From contig NZ_LPUF01000002.1 in NCBI RefSeq assembly GCF_002072955.1, positions 327,349 to 391,348 on the forward strand: a stretch of 64,000 bases of DNA. Reading direction: 5' to 3'. The DNA comes from Methyloprofundus sedimenti. Lineage in GTDB: Bacteria; Pseudomonadota; Gammaproteobacteria; Methylococcales; Methylomonadaceae. Below the pieces are notes generated by a model. That model was given only the letters and a program-made list of their open reading frames with translations. It was not told where the DNA came from and made no database searches. The position numbers and the translations under genes are program-made. Numbering within the stretch: the first letter of the stretch is position 1; every line of letters begins with the position of its first letter. This document shows, in pieces, positions 1 to 8,488 of this stretch.

Positions 1-362
1 ACCCGCAGTTGCATACCAATGGCTGGCAGTTATTCATCTGGGGCTACATTATTTCTACTGTTGTCTTGATTCATTGCACTTTGATGATTAACTCCCTGGC
101 ACATATCTACGGCAGTCAGCGCTTTGACACCGGCGATGACAGTCGTAACAATAGCTTGCTGGCATTAATTTCTCTGGGCGAAGGCTGGCATAACAATCAT
201 CATCATTATCCGGTATCTGCAAAACAGGGCTTTTACTGGTGGGAAATTGATATTAGTTATTATTTATTACGCTTAATGGCGTTGCTGGGTCTGATTTGGG
301 ATTTAAAGGAAGTCCCTGCTCACCGACTAACAAGTAAACGTTTACCAGAGAATAAAATATGA
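1..362 (+). CDS. Fatty acid desaturase, C-terminal part (5' end outside window)
   Basis: The reading frame is open from the first bases of the window, so only the last ~120 residues are seen. They contain the third histidine box GEGWHNNHHHYP, which in membrane acyl-lipid/acyl-CoA desaturases helps bind the di-iron centre, and the usual hydrophobic segment just before the C-terminus. The family introduces a double bond (typically delta-9) into a fatty acyl chain at the membrane. The TTG near position 9 is not a credible start. The stop overlaps the next ATG by 4 bases (ATGA), so it is cotranscribed with the lipid operon that follows. Its product would be the unsaturated substrate needed by the two cyclopropane-synthase-type methyltransferases downstream. 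Confidence 0.85.
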   Translation, partial: PQLHTNGWQLFIWGYIISTVVLIHCTLMINSLAHIYGSQRFDTGDDSRNNSLLALISLGEGWHNNHHHYPVSAKQGFYWWEIDISYYLLRLMALLGLIWDLKEVPAHRLTSKRLPENKI

Positions 363-1603
363 AAATTGCAATCGTAGGTAGTGGTATATCCGGTCTCTAT
401 GCGGCATATTATCTAAGTAAACAACATGATGTAACCTTGTATGAGGCCAATGCTTATCTAGGCGGTCATACTGACACGCATCACTTAATGTTAAACGATC
501 GCAGCTATGCGGTGGATACCGGATTTATTGTTTTTAACGAACATAATTATCTGAACTTCTGCCGTTTTATTAAGCAACTGGGCGTAGATTCGCAGGCGAC
601 TGATATGACTTTCAGTGTCAGCGACAAGATAAGTGGCCTGGAATATAATGCGACGACCCTGGATAAGTTATTTTGCCAGCGCAAGAATTTACTCAGCCCA
701 CGATTTTATCGCATGGTCTGGGATATTATTCGATTTTATAAACAAGCCCCTGCGCTTTTGCACAGCGAAGATGATCAGCAAACCATCGGCGCCTATCTGC
801 ATAGCCATCATTATAGCCAGACCTTTATTGACGACCACATATTGCCTATGGCATGTGCTTTGTGGTCCGGACCAGCGCATATTTTGCAACAGTTTCCGGC
901 CCGCTATCTAGTCGCTTTTTTAAATAATCATCAAATGCTGCAGGTTGATGAGCGCCCGCAGTGGCGCACGATTAAAGGTGGGTCAGATAGTTATGTGCAG
1001 GCGTTTAGCAAACATTTCAAAGGACAGGTGCGTTTGCATACACCGGTAGAAATTATCAGTCGCAGCAAAAACAGTGTCAGTATCAGCACGGCAAAAGACC
1101 ATAAAAGCTATGATCAAGTCATTATGGCGTGTCATAGCGATCAGGCTTTAGCTTTATTATCTGACCCGACGCCAGCAGAAATGCAAATATTAGGTGCAAT
1201 CACCTATCAGGATAATCAAGTTGCCCTGCATACCGATGCACGGCTATTGCCCAAACACCCTAAAGCCTGGGCCAGCTGGAATGCATTGAAGCTGGATCAA
1301 CAACATAGCCAATGTACGGTGAGTTATTATATGAACCTGTTGCAAGATATTGATTGCCCGGAGCCGTTAATTGTCACTTTAAATTGTAATGACAAGATCG
1401 ATCCACAAACAATTCTTGTAAAGCGCAATTACCATCACCCCGTGTATACCCCTCAAAGTCTGGCGGCACAGAAGCGGCGGCATGAAATTAACGGTCACAA
1501 CCGGACTTATTATGTCGGTGCATACTGGGGATGGGGATTTCATGAAGATGGCGCCAAGAGTGCACAGGATGTAGTTGACAGTATACTCGCTGATTATGAC
1601 TAA
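359..1603 (+). CDS. FAD/NAD(P)-binding amine-oxidase-like oxidoreductase (COG2907 type)
   Basis: 414 residues. The N-terminus is a Rossmann dinucleotide fold with GSGISG at residues 7-12, followed by an acidic residue at the end of the second strand (TLYEA) and a GGHTDT flavin-contact motif. The C-terminal YYVGAYWGWGFHEDG segment is the typical closing FAD motif of this family. These proteins are regularly found beside DUF1365 and CFA-type methyltransferase genes, as here. In alphaproteobacteria related gene sets belong to the singlet-oxygen (RpoE/ChrR) response and some flavoproteins of such sets act in furan fatty acid synthesis. A role in oxidising a methylated acyl chain is therefore an inference. 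It overlaps the upstream stop by 4 bases and the downstream start by 8. Confidence 0.85.
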   Translation: MKIAIVGSGISGLYAAYYLSKQHDVTLYEANAYLGGHTDTHHLMLNDRSYAVDTGFIVFNEHNYLNFCRFIKQLGVDSQATDMTFSVSDKISGLEYNATTLDKLFCQRKNLLSPRFYRMVWDIIRFYKQAPALLHSEDDQQTIGAYLHSHHYSQTFIDDHILPMACALWSGPAHILQQFPARYLVAFLNNHQMLQVDERPQWRTIKGGSDSYVQAFSKHFKGQVRLHTPVEIISRSKNSVSISTAKDHKSYDQVIMACHSDQALALLSDPTPAEMQILGAITYQDNQVALHTDARLLPKHPKAWASWNALKLDQQHSQCTVSYYMNLLQDIDCPEPLIVTLNCNDKIDPQTILVKRNYHHPVYTPQSLAAQKRRHEINGHNRTYYVGAYWGWGFHEDGAKSAQDVVDSILADYD

Positions 1604-2354
1604 CTTACACAGCCGTTTACTGGTCGGTACGGTGCGCCACCGCCGCTTTAGTCCAAAAAAGCATAATTTTTGCTATCCGCTATTTATGAGTCTGATTGAC
1701 CTGGATGAGCTGGATCAAGTAATTGCCACCAGCCGATGGTGGTCAAAAGAACGCTTTAATCTGGTCAGTTTTTATCGGCGTGATTATATAGGTAAGCCGG
1801 GGCAGACTATCAAGTTTGCTGTGCATGAAAAAATCAAACAGCAGACCGGTAAGGATTTTAGCGGGCGCATTTGCTTATTAACTAATTTACGCTACCTGGG
1901 GTTTGGTTTTAATTCAGTCAGTTTTTATCTGTGCTATGCAAGCGGGGCTAATAATCCTGACTATATACTCTCCGAAATCACCAACACACCATGGAATGAA
2001 CGTCACTGTTATGTACTGGACTGTCTTGCTGCGCCTAATAAACAGGGTAAATATGCTTTTCGCTTTACTAAACAATTTCATGTTTCGCCTTTTATGCCGA
2101 TGAATATTGAATATTTCTGGCACTTTAATCTGCAGCATGAGTCAACCACCGTGCACATGACACTGTTACAAGACCAGCAACGTTGTTTTGATGCCACACT
2201 GCAATTACAAAGTGTCGCTATTAACCCGCAGACTTTACGCGCTATACCGTTACACTTTCCCTTTATGACCTTGAGCGTAGTCTTTGGTATTTACTGGCAG
2301 GCTTTGCGTTTGTGGCTTAAGCGCTTGCCTGTATTTGACCACCCCGCAAACTAA
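1596..2354 (+). CDS. DUF1365 family protein
   Basis: 252 residues from the ATG inside the end of the preceding gene. The reading frame extends 7 codons further upstream, but the residues MTNLHSRLL give the family-like N-terminus and the overlap favours coupled translation. Recognisable DUF1365 features are TVRHRRFSPKKHNFCYP near the start, the NLRYLGFGFNSVSFYLCY segment and KQFHVSPFMPM in the second half. The biochemical function is unknown; the family is nearly always encoded between the FAD oxidoreductase and the CFA-type methyltransferase, so it probably handles the same lipid. No signal peptide is seen; one hydrophobic stretch lies near the C-terminus. Confidence 0.85.
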   Translation: MTNLHSRLLVGTVRHRRFSPKKHNFCYPLFMSLIDLDELDQVIATSRWWSKERFNLVSFYRRDYIGKPGQTIKFAVHEKIKQQTGKDFSGRICLLTNLRYLGFGFNSVSFYLCYASGANNPDYILSEITNTPWNERHCYVLDCLAAPNKQGKYAFRFTKQFHVSPFMPMNIEYFWHFNLQHESTTVHMTLLQDQQRCFDATLQLQSVAINPQTLRAIPLHFPFMTLSVVFGIYWQALRLWLKRLPVFDHPAN

Positions 2355-2372
2355 CTAATACGAGGAATCAAT

Positions 2373-3635
2373 ATGAATGCATCAGTAGAACCGTTAACAA
2401 AACCTGCCAGCCGACTGGATTTATTCTTGCGACGCTCCTTGCTGGAAAAGCTGACAAAAATTGAACATGTTCGTTTAAGTATTAATGACCCGATTGGTTA
2501 TTACGAATTTGGTTCGGATTTAGCAAGCGATCTTAGCGCGAGTATCGTGGTCACCGATCTGGCATTTTATCGTAAATTAGCCTTGGGTGGCTCTATTGGT
2601 GCCGCCGAAGCCTATATGGATAAACTCTGGACGGCAAATGATTTAACTAAAGTAATTCAGATCATGGTGCGTAACCGTGATTTGCTGGACAGTATAGAGG
2701 GTGGCTTTGCCACTCTGGCGAACAAGATGCTGACTTTCTGGCATGAAAAAAATCAGAATACCACAACCGGTAGCCGGAAAAATATCGCGGCACATTATGA
2801 TTTAGGTAATGATTTTTTTGCTTTATTTCTTGATCAACATGGCATGTATTCAGCAGGTACTTTTTATAGCCCGGATATGACGCTGGAAGACGCCTCTACA
2901 GCAAAACTGGAACGTATCTGTCAAAAACTGGATTTACAGTCAAGCGATCATCTTATTGAAATAGGTACCGGCTGGGGTGGTTTTGCTGCTTACGCCGCTA
3001 AAAATTACGCTTGTAAGATCACCACCACGACCATTTCTGTGGAACAGTTTAATGCCGCCCAGCAACGTATGTTAAGGGAAGGTGTTGCTGATAAGGTCAC
3101 CGTCATCATGCAGGATTATCGCGAGTTACAAGGTCAGTATGACAAGCTGGTGTCGATAGAAATGATTGAGGCCGTTGGTCAGCAATTTTTAGATACTTAT
3201 ATGCATAAGTGCGCCAGCCTTTTAAAACCGCAGGGACTGGCTTTGATTCAGGCGATTACCATCGAAGATCATCGTTATCAGCAAGCCTTGAACAGCGTCG
3301 ATTTTATTCAACGCTATATATTTCCTGGCAGTTTTATACCGTCAGTCAGCGCCATTGTTAACAGCAGCGCCACTCAAAGTGATATGCGTTTGCTTAATCT
3401 GGAAGATCAAGGTGCGAGTTATGCACTGACCTTAAATCATTGGCGTCAGCGTTTTATGAGCCGTCTTAAAACAGTCAGGCAACAAGACTATAGCGAAGAA
3501 TTTATTCGCATGTGGGAGTTTTACCTGTGTTATTGCGAAGGTGGATTTCTGGAAAAATCGACCTCCAGTGTGCAGTTGATGTTTGCCAAACCAGGCAACC
3601 GACGTAAGCAGTGGTTACCCCATAATGCAGCGTAA
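2373..3635 (+). CDS. Cyclopropane-fatty-acyl-phospholipid synthase family methyltransferase (first copy)
   Basis: 420 residues, slightly longer than E. coli Cfa (382). An N-terminal lipid-binding domain (about residues 1-130) precedes the SAM-dependent methyltransferase fold, with SAM-binding motif IEIGTGWGGFAAYAA near residues 195-210 and typical family blocks NIAAHYDLGNDFFALFLD, VSIEMIEAVG and IQRYIFPGSFIP. The family transfers a methyl/methylene group from S-adenosylmethionine to the double bond of an unsaturated acyl chain in membrane phospholipid. A good ribosome binding site (GAGGA) lies ahead of the ATG. Because this context matches loci implicated in furan and methylated fatty acid synthesis, it may make a methylated alkene rather than a cyclopropane; sequence alone cannot decide. 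Confidence 0.9.
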   Translation: MNASVEPLTKPASRLDLFLRRSLLEKLTKIEHVRLSINDPIGYYEFGSDLASDLSASIVVTDLAFYRKLALGGSIGAAEAYMDKLWTANDLTKVIQIMVRNRDLLDSIEGGFATLANKMLTFWHEKNQNTTTGSRKNIAAHYDLGNDFFALFLDQHGMYSAGTFYSPDMTLEDASTAKLERICQKLDLQSSDHLIEIGTGWGGFAAYAAKNYACKITTTTISVEQFNAAQQRMLREGVADKVTVIMQDYRELQGQYDKLVSIEMIEAVGQQFLDTYMHKCASLLKPQGLALIQAITIEDHRYQQALNSVDFIQRYIFPGSFIPSVSAIVNSSATQSDMRLLNLEDQGASYALTLNHWRQRFMSRLKTVRQQDYSEEFIRMWEFYLCYCEGGFLEKSTSSVQLMFAKPGNRRKQWLPHNAA

Positions 3636-4152
3636 AAATTTAATCAACCTGCTCTGGCTGCAGGGCTTGTGGTTTGTGGCCGTGATTGGTGCGGCATCAG
3701 GCCTTGTCTGGCCTGCATTTGTGATGCTTAATGCTTTTATCGTTTGGCAACTACACCCGGCAAATCATATACAAGGCGATTTTCCCCTGGTGTTAGTCGC
3801 TTTATTGATCGGTTTTATATTAGATAGTAGCTGGATAAGCTTAGGCCTGATTCAGTTTTCAAGCCCCAATACGATTAACAACCTGGCACCTTTGTGGATA
3901 CTTTTATTATGGGTGGGGCTGGCATTGACGCTTAATCATTCATTAGCCTGGTTACAGCATAGACTTGGGCTTGCGGCAGTATGCAGCGCAATTAGCAGTC
4001 CACTTTCTTATTTAGGTGCTGAGCGTTTGGGTGCATTACAGTTTAACGATCATTTCTGGTCAGGTTTTTTCTGTATTGCAACAAGCTGGGCGATAGTCGT
4101 GCCGTTTTTATTGTGGCTGGCGCGTAATTTACGCAGCTCAAATGCAATGTAG
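3625..4152 (+). CDS. DUF2878 family membrane protein
   Basis: 175 residues from the ATG that overlaps the end of the preceding methyltransferase gene; the frame is open for 14 codons upstream, but those are inside that gene. The protein is highly hydrophobic with about five predicted membrane segments and short polar loops, and matches the DUF2878 pattern in size and in being encoded directly after a CFA-type gene. No catalytic motif is visible. Function unknown; by context it takes part in the lipid-modification pathway at the inner membrane, perhaps as a scaffold or small transport component. Confidence 0.75.
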   Translation: MQRKNLINLLWLQGLWFVAVIGAASGLVWPAFVMLNAFIVWQLHPANHIQGDFPLVLVALLIGFILDSSWISLGLIQFSSPNTINNLAPLWILLLWVGLALTLNHSLAWLQHRLGLAAVCSAISSPLSYLGAERLGALQFNDHFWSGFFCIATSWAIVVPFLLWLARNLRSSNAM

Positions 4153-4193
4153 TTGCTTAGCTTTTGACTTCAAGATCCTAAGGAGATGTTTTA

Positions 4194-4970
4194 ATGACTG
4201 AATTAATCATCGTAGCCATGCTTGCCAGCCTTGCTATGTTTATCGCCTGGCTTTGGCAGCAACACACTAAAAACGCAGGTATTGTCGATGTCATCTGGGC
4301 ATTCGGCATGATGCTCGCAGGGCCTTATTATGCTTTTACAGGCTCAGCTCCCTCAGGATTACAATCCGTTTTGGCCGCGCTAACGTTTGCCTGGTTTTTA
4401 CGTTTAGGTTGGCATTTGCTAAAACGCTTTAAAGTAGAACAGGAAGATGGGCGCTATCAAACCCTGCGTAAAACACTGGGCAATTATTCAGGTCCTGGAT
4501 TTTTTGTGTTCTTTCAAGTGCAAGCCGGATTTATCTGGGGATTATCCCTGCCTTTCTGGGCTGTTGCGCAAAATACAACGCCTAATACCTTAGCCATCAG
4601 TAGTGGCTTATTGCTCGCGTTAATTGCTCTGTGGGGAGAAAGTAGGGCCGATCAACAACTCGCCGAATTTAGAACGCAACTGGAAAATAGAGGACATACT
4701 TGTCGCCAGGGCTGGTGGCGCTATTCACGTCATCCCAATTACTTTTTTGAATGGCTGCACTGGTTTGTTTATCCCTTGCTGGGCTGGGGCAGCGAATATC
4801 AGTTGCAGCTTTGCCTAGCACCGCTGGTTATGTTTGCTTTTTTATATTTTTTGACCGGCATTCCTTATACCGAACGCCAGGCTTTATTAAGTCGTGGTGA
4901 GGATTACCGCCATTATCAACAAACAACATCCGCATTTTTTCCGTGGCCACCACGCAATAAACAAGATTGA
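4194..4970 (+). CDS. DUF1295 / steroid 5-alpha-reductase-like membrane protein
   Basis: 258 residues, six or seven hydrophobic segments. The C-terminal RYSRHPNYFFEWLHW block is the signature shared by DUF1295, isoprenylcysteine methyltransferases and steroid 5-alpha-reductases, where it forms part of the cofactor-binding site. It is preceded by a strong ribosome binding site (AAGGAGATG). In this family the reaction is either NADPH-dependent reduction of an activated double bond or methyl transfer; which one applies here is unknown. Its position between two CFA-type methyltransferases suggests it acts on the modified fatty acyl chain. Confidence 0.85.
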   Translation: MTELIIVAMLASLAMFIAWLWQQHTKNAGIVDVIWAFGMMLAGPYYAFTGSAPSGLQSVLAALTFAWFLRLGWHLLKRFKVEQEDGRYQTLRKTLGNYSGPGFFVFFQVQAGFIWGLSLPFWAVAQNTTPNTLAISSGLLLALIALWGESRADQQLAEFRTQLENRGHTCRQGWWRYSRHPNYFFEWLHWFVYPLLGWGSEYQLQLCLAPLVMFAFLYFLTGIPYTERQALLSRGEDYRHYQQTTSAFFPWPPRNKQD

Positions 4971-4982
4971 AGGAGATAGATC

Positions 4983-6011
4983 ATGCAACTGATTACGCTT
5001 GCAGAACAGCAAAAATTACCCGATTATTTTATTCGTTTAGGCATACGACAATTATTAAAAGTGCGTTTGCGTGATGAATTTGATCGGGATGTTGAACGGC
5101 AGAGTGAGCGTTATCGCACCTTGCTTGATGAGCTGCGTGAGAGCCCCATTGCCATTGCAACCGCTGCTGCCAATGAGCAGCATTATGAAGTGCCGGCCGG
5201 TTTTTTTCGCCTGGCTTTAGGTGAACACCTGAAGTATTCTTCCTGTTACTGGGATGAGTACACCGAAAATCTGAATCAGGCTGAAGCAAAAATGCTGGCA
5301 TTGTATCTGCAAAGAGCTGAATTAAACGATAATCAGGACATTCTGGAATTAGGTTGCGGCTGGGGTTCATTGACCTTATTTATGGCTAAAAATCTGCCAA
5401 ATAGCCGTATTACTGCCGTGTCTAATTCGCATTCGCAGCGCGATTACATTATGCAACAAGCTCAGGAACGAGGGCTTGGCAATATCGAAGTGATCACCTG
5501 TGATGTTAATCAGCTGGAACTGAACCGCGAATTTGACCGCATCGTCTCTATCGAAATGTTTGAACATATGCGTAATTATGCGCATCTTCTGAGCCGGATA
5601 GGCCACTGGCTGAGACCGCAAGGTAAATTATTTGTGCATTTATTCTGTCATCGCTATCTCGCTTACCCGTTTGAAACCGAAGGCGATGATAATTGGATGG
5701 GGCGTTACTTCTTTACTGGTGGATTGATGCCCGCGCGTGATACCTTATTGCATTTCCAGCAGCATTTAAAGATAGAATGCCAATGGGACTTATCCGGCGT
5801 ACACTACCAAAAAACCGCCGAAGCCTGGTTACAAAATACTGACCAGCATCAACAGGCAATAATAGCGCTATTTAGTGAACGCTATGGTCCGAGGGAGGCG
5901 AAATTATGGCTGCAACGCTGGCGTATTTTCTTTATGTCCTGCGCCGAACTATTTGGCTATCACCAGGGCAATGAATGGCTGGTGGCACATTACCGTTTTC
6001 GCAAGGCTTAA
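4983..6011 (+). CDS. Second CFA-type SAM-dependent methyltransferase
   Basis: 342 residues, shorter than the first copy because the N-terminal lipid-binding domain is reduced. The SAM motif ILELGCGWGSLTLFMA lies at about residues 119-134, and family blocks CDVNQLELNREFDRIVSIEMFEHM and LFCHRYLAYPFE follow. It has a good ribosome binding site (AAGGAGATAG). The divergence from the first copy suggests a different acyl substrate or a different methylated product. It is the last lipid enzyme of the operon and its stop lies 5 bases before the start of a histidine kinase gene. An alternative is that it methylates a small-molecule lipid precursor and not a phospholipid. Confidence 0.85.
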   Translation: MQLITLAEQQKLPDYFIRLGIRQLLKVRLRDEFDRDVERQSERYRTLLDELRESPIAIATAAANEQHYEVPAGFFRLALGEHLKYSSCYWDEYTENLNQAEAKMLALYLQRAELNDNQDILELGCGWGSLTLFMAKNLPNSRITAVSNSHSQRDYIMQQAQERGLGNIEVITCDVNQLELNREFDRIVSIEMFEHMRNYAHLLSRIGHWLRPQGKLFVHLFCHRYLAYPFETEGDDNWMGRYFFTGGLMPARDTLLHFQQHLKIECQWDLSGVHYQKTAEAWLQNTDQHQQAIIALFSERYGPREAKLWLQRWRIFFMSCAELFGYHQGNEWLVAHYRFRKA

Positions 6012-6016
6012 TCACA

Positions 6017-7309
6017 ATGAGTAAGAATGGGTTGCAGTACAAACTGATCAAGGTATTTTTATTGCAAATTATTCTGATCAGCGCTGCCACGCTGTTTGGC
6101 GTATTTGCTGCGGCAAAAGTCGTCGAGGATGTGTTGTTACAATCGGCCCTGGAAGGTGAAGCCGCTTATTTCTGGAAGCTATATCAACATGACACGGATT
6201 ATCCCAGACCGAATACGTTGAATATGACTGGGTATCTGGCTGTCGGTGCTGATTTTTCCGAAGTGCCTGAGGCATTGCGCCATCTACAACCGGGTTATAC
6301 ACGTGTCGATTTTGCAGGTCGCCAGCCTATCGTTTATGTGGAAGATTTAAACGCTGCTCGCCTGTTTCTGGTTTTTGATGAAGAACAAGTAGCCAATCTG
6401 GCTTTTTATTTTGGCATTGTGCCTTTAAGCCTGGTGTTGATACTGATTTATTTATTTGCCTGGCTCGCCTACCGACAAACGCATCAGGCGATCTCTCCAA
6501 TCATCAAGTTAGCTCGTCAGGTGGAACAGTTTAATTTTCGGGAACAAAGTCTTGATAAACTTGACCTGACTAGTCTGCCTGAATCTGCCGACAGTGAAGT
6601 GCTTACTCTGATTGATGCGCTGATTCATTTTACCCAAAAAATAGATGCTTTTATTGAACGTGAGCGCAATTTTACCCGCGATGCCAGCCATGAGTTGCGC
6701 ACTCCATTGGCGGTGATCAAAAGTTCTCTGGCCTTATTAGAAAAACGTACAGATTTTCTGCCGAATGAAAATAAGGCAGTGGTTTTAATAGCGCGGACAG
6801 TGCGTGACATGGAAAGCCTGATTGAGACTTTATTACTTTTAGCACGCGAGGAATCTTCTCCCTTACCGGAAGAAAATATTATCGTTAATGATCTGCTGAA
6901 AACATTAATTGAACAACTGCAACGCACTATCAATAAGCCACAGATACAGATCATTATTGAGGAAAATCAATTGCTCGTTATCAAAGCACCGGAAAAAGTA
7001 CTGAGTATTTTACTGACCAATATCTTGAAGAATGCCTTTAGTTACACTGAAAAAGGACAGATTCTGATTAGCATTGACACGCTTCAGCTCAATATCTGTG
7101 ATAGTGGGGTCGGCATTCCCGCGGATAAGCTGCAAAAAGTTTTTGATTCATTTTATCGGGTCAGCTGCGATAACAAGGGACATGGATTAGGTCTGGCAAT
7201 AGTCAAGCGTTTGTGTGATCGTTTTGGCTGGTCTCTGAAAGTACATAGCAAACTCAATGAAGGTACCTGTGTGAGTGTCATCTTTAGTGGAAACAGGAAG
7301 AATTCTTAA
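6017..7309 (+). CDS. Sensor histidine kinase (orphan within window)
   Basis: 430 residues from the ATG at 6017, chosen because residues MSKNGLQYK start the protein just after the previous stop. Two membrane segments (about residues 10-35 and 130-155) enclose a periplasmic sensor of ~95 residues. The cytoplasmic part has the dimerisation box with phospho-acceptor His225 (ASHELRTPLAV), an N box (ILLTNILKNAFSYT), a G1 box (CDSGVGIP) and a G2 box (GHGLGLAIVKRL), so it should be an active kinase. No response regulator lies beside it; the partner may be upstream of the window. The tight linkage suggests the lipid operon is tied to an envelope signal. Confidence 0.9.
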   Translation: MSKNGLQYKLIKVFLLQIILISAATLFGVFAAAKVVEDVLLQSALEGEAAYFWKLYQHDTDYPRPNTLNMTGYLAVGADFSEVPEALRHLQPGYTRVDFAGRQPIVYVEDLNAARLFLVFDEEQVANLAFYFGIVPLSLVLILIYLFAWLAYRQTHQAISPIIKLARQVEQFNFREQSLDKLDLTSLPESADSEVLTLIDALIHFTQKIDAFIERERNFTRDASHELRTPLAVIKSSLALLEKRTDFLPNENKAVVLIARTVRDMESLIETLLLLAREESSPLPEENIIVNDLLKTLIEQLQRTINKPQIQIIIEENQLLVIKAPEKVLSILLTNILKNAFSYTEKGQILISIDTLQLNICDSGVGIPADKLQKVFDSFYRVSCDNKGHGLGLAIVKRLCDRFGWSLKVHSKLNEGTCVSVIFSGNRKNS

Positions 7310-7482
7310 CTGGATGACATCTGATCAGGCTTATATTGCGATGAATATTTGAAACACCTCAAACCACTGATTTATAAAAATTATTTTCAAAAAAACAGGT
7401 GCAAAGCGATTAGACTGAAGAAACTTTAATAATTATAAAAATAAATGCCTGGGATTAAAACACCCATTATGAGGAAGTTAAA

Positions 7483-8358
7483 ATGATACGTATTGTCTAT
7501 ACCAGTACTGCAGTTAAAGATTTAAAAACCGAAGATTTGCTGCAAATTTTAAAGTCTTGCCGGAAAAATAATAGCGCTAACGATATAACCGGCATTCTAC
7601 TTTACTCCAAGCGCACTTTTTTTCAGGCGTTAGAGGGAGAAGAAGAACAGCTTATAGCGTTATTTGAAAAGATAAAAAAAGATCCTCGACACAAAGACGT
7701 CACCCTGATTGAAAAAAAAACTATCAGTGAGAGAGAATTTCCTTATTGGAACATGGGCTTTCAAAAACTCGATCAGATGGATTTTAAAAACCTTGAAGGC
7801 ATAGATGAATTTTCCGAAGAGGATTTTAATCCAGCCGGCTTTTTAGCCCATAAAGCCATTATTTCACCCTTAATCAAAATGCTGAAAGGTAAGTTGATCG
7901 ATCAGGTCAAAGAGGTCTCACATGAAGAATTGCCGATAAAACATGATGATCCTTTTATCAGTATGTTGCACCGCACAATTCGAGTCGCAGTAAAATTTAT
8001 GGCTCTGCTGATGGTCGGGGTGATTATTATCGGAGTTCTGGATGTCATGCATGTGATTTATGAAAAAGTGATTTCACCTCCCTTTTTGTTCCTGTCTATT
8101 AATGACCTTTTAGCAACCTTTGGTGCCTTTCTTGCCGTGCTGATTGCAATTGAAATATTTATCAATATTACACTTTATATACGCAGTGATGTGATACCGG
8201 TAAAACTGGTGGTAGCAACTGCTTTAATGGCTATATCCCGAAAAGTTATTGTTTTTGACTTTAAACAGCTTGAGCCTGAATATATCGCAGCAACATCGCT
8301 GGTTGTATTGGCTTTAGGCGTGACGTATTGGCTTATTGACAAAAAAGATTTGCCATAA
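7483..8358 (+). CDS. BLUF blue-light sensor fused to PsiE-like membrane domain
   Basis: 291 residues. Residues 1-95 are a BLUF domain: Tyr6, Asn30, Gln48 (FFQALEG) and Trp89/Met91 (FPYWNMGF) sit where the flavin-switch residues of AppA/BlrB-type sensors are expected. After a ~65-residue linker, residues ~165-290 form four membrane segments resembling the PsiE family (phosphate-starvation-inducible E), including ALMAISRKVIVFDF and a polar-capped C-terminus. BLUF domains bind FAD and signal blue light; PsiE function is poorly known. The fusion implies a light-controlled membrane protein. A ribosome binding site (GAGGAAG) precedes the ATG, and the gene lies 173 bases downstream of the lipid operon on the same strand. 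Confidence 0.85.
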   Translation: MIRIVYTSTAVKDLKTEDLLQILKSCRKNNSANDITGILLYSKRTFFQALEGEEEQLIALFEKIKKDPRHKDVTLIEKKTISEREFPYWNMGFQKLDQMDFKNLEGIDEFSEEDFNPAGFLAHKAIISPLIKMLKGKLIDQVKEVSHEELPIKHDDPFISMLHRTIRVAVKFMALLMVGVIIIGVLDVMHVIYEKVISPPFLFLSINDLLATFGAFLAVLIAIEIFINITLYIRSDVIPVKLVVATALMAISRKVIVFDFKQLEPEYIAATSLVVLALGVTYWLIDKKDLP

Positions 8359-8488
8359 TACTGCAGGCTCGATGCAGACTAACATCCTATTATCGTGTTA
8401 GCGCATCAAACTTTCAAGTGTTCTTAAGTCCATATTCTTTTATGAGCATACAAAATAATTTATTAACATTACATTTCAAAAGGTTCTT

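Noticed and set aside
9..11. TTG at position 9 as start of the desaturase gene
   Set aside because: The frame is open to the edge of the window and a desaturase needs about 200 more residues with two more His boxes.
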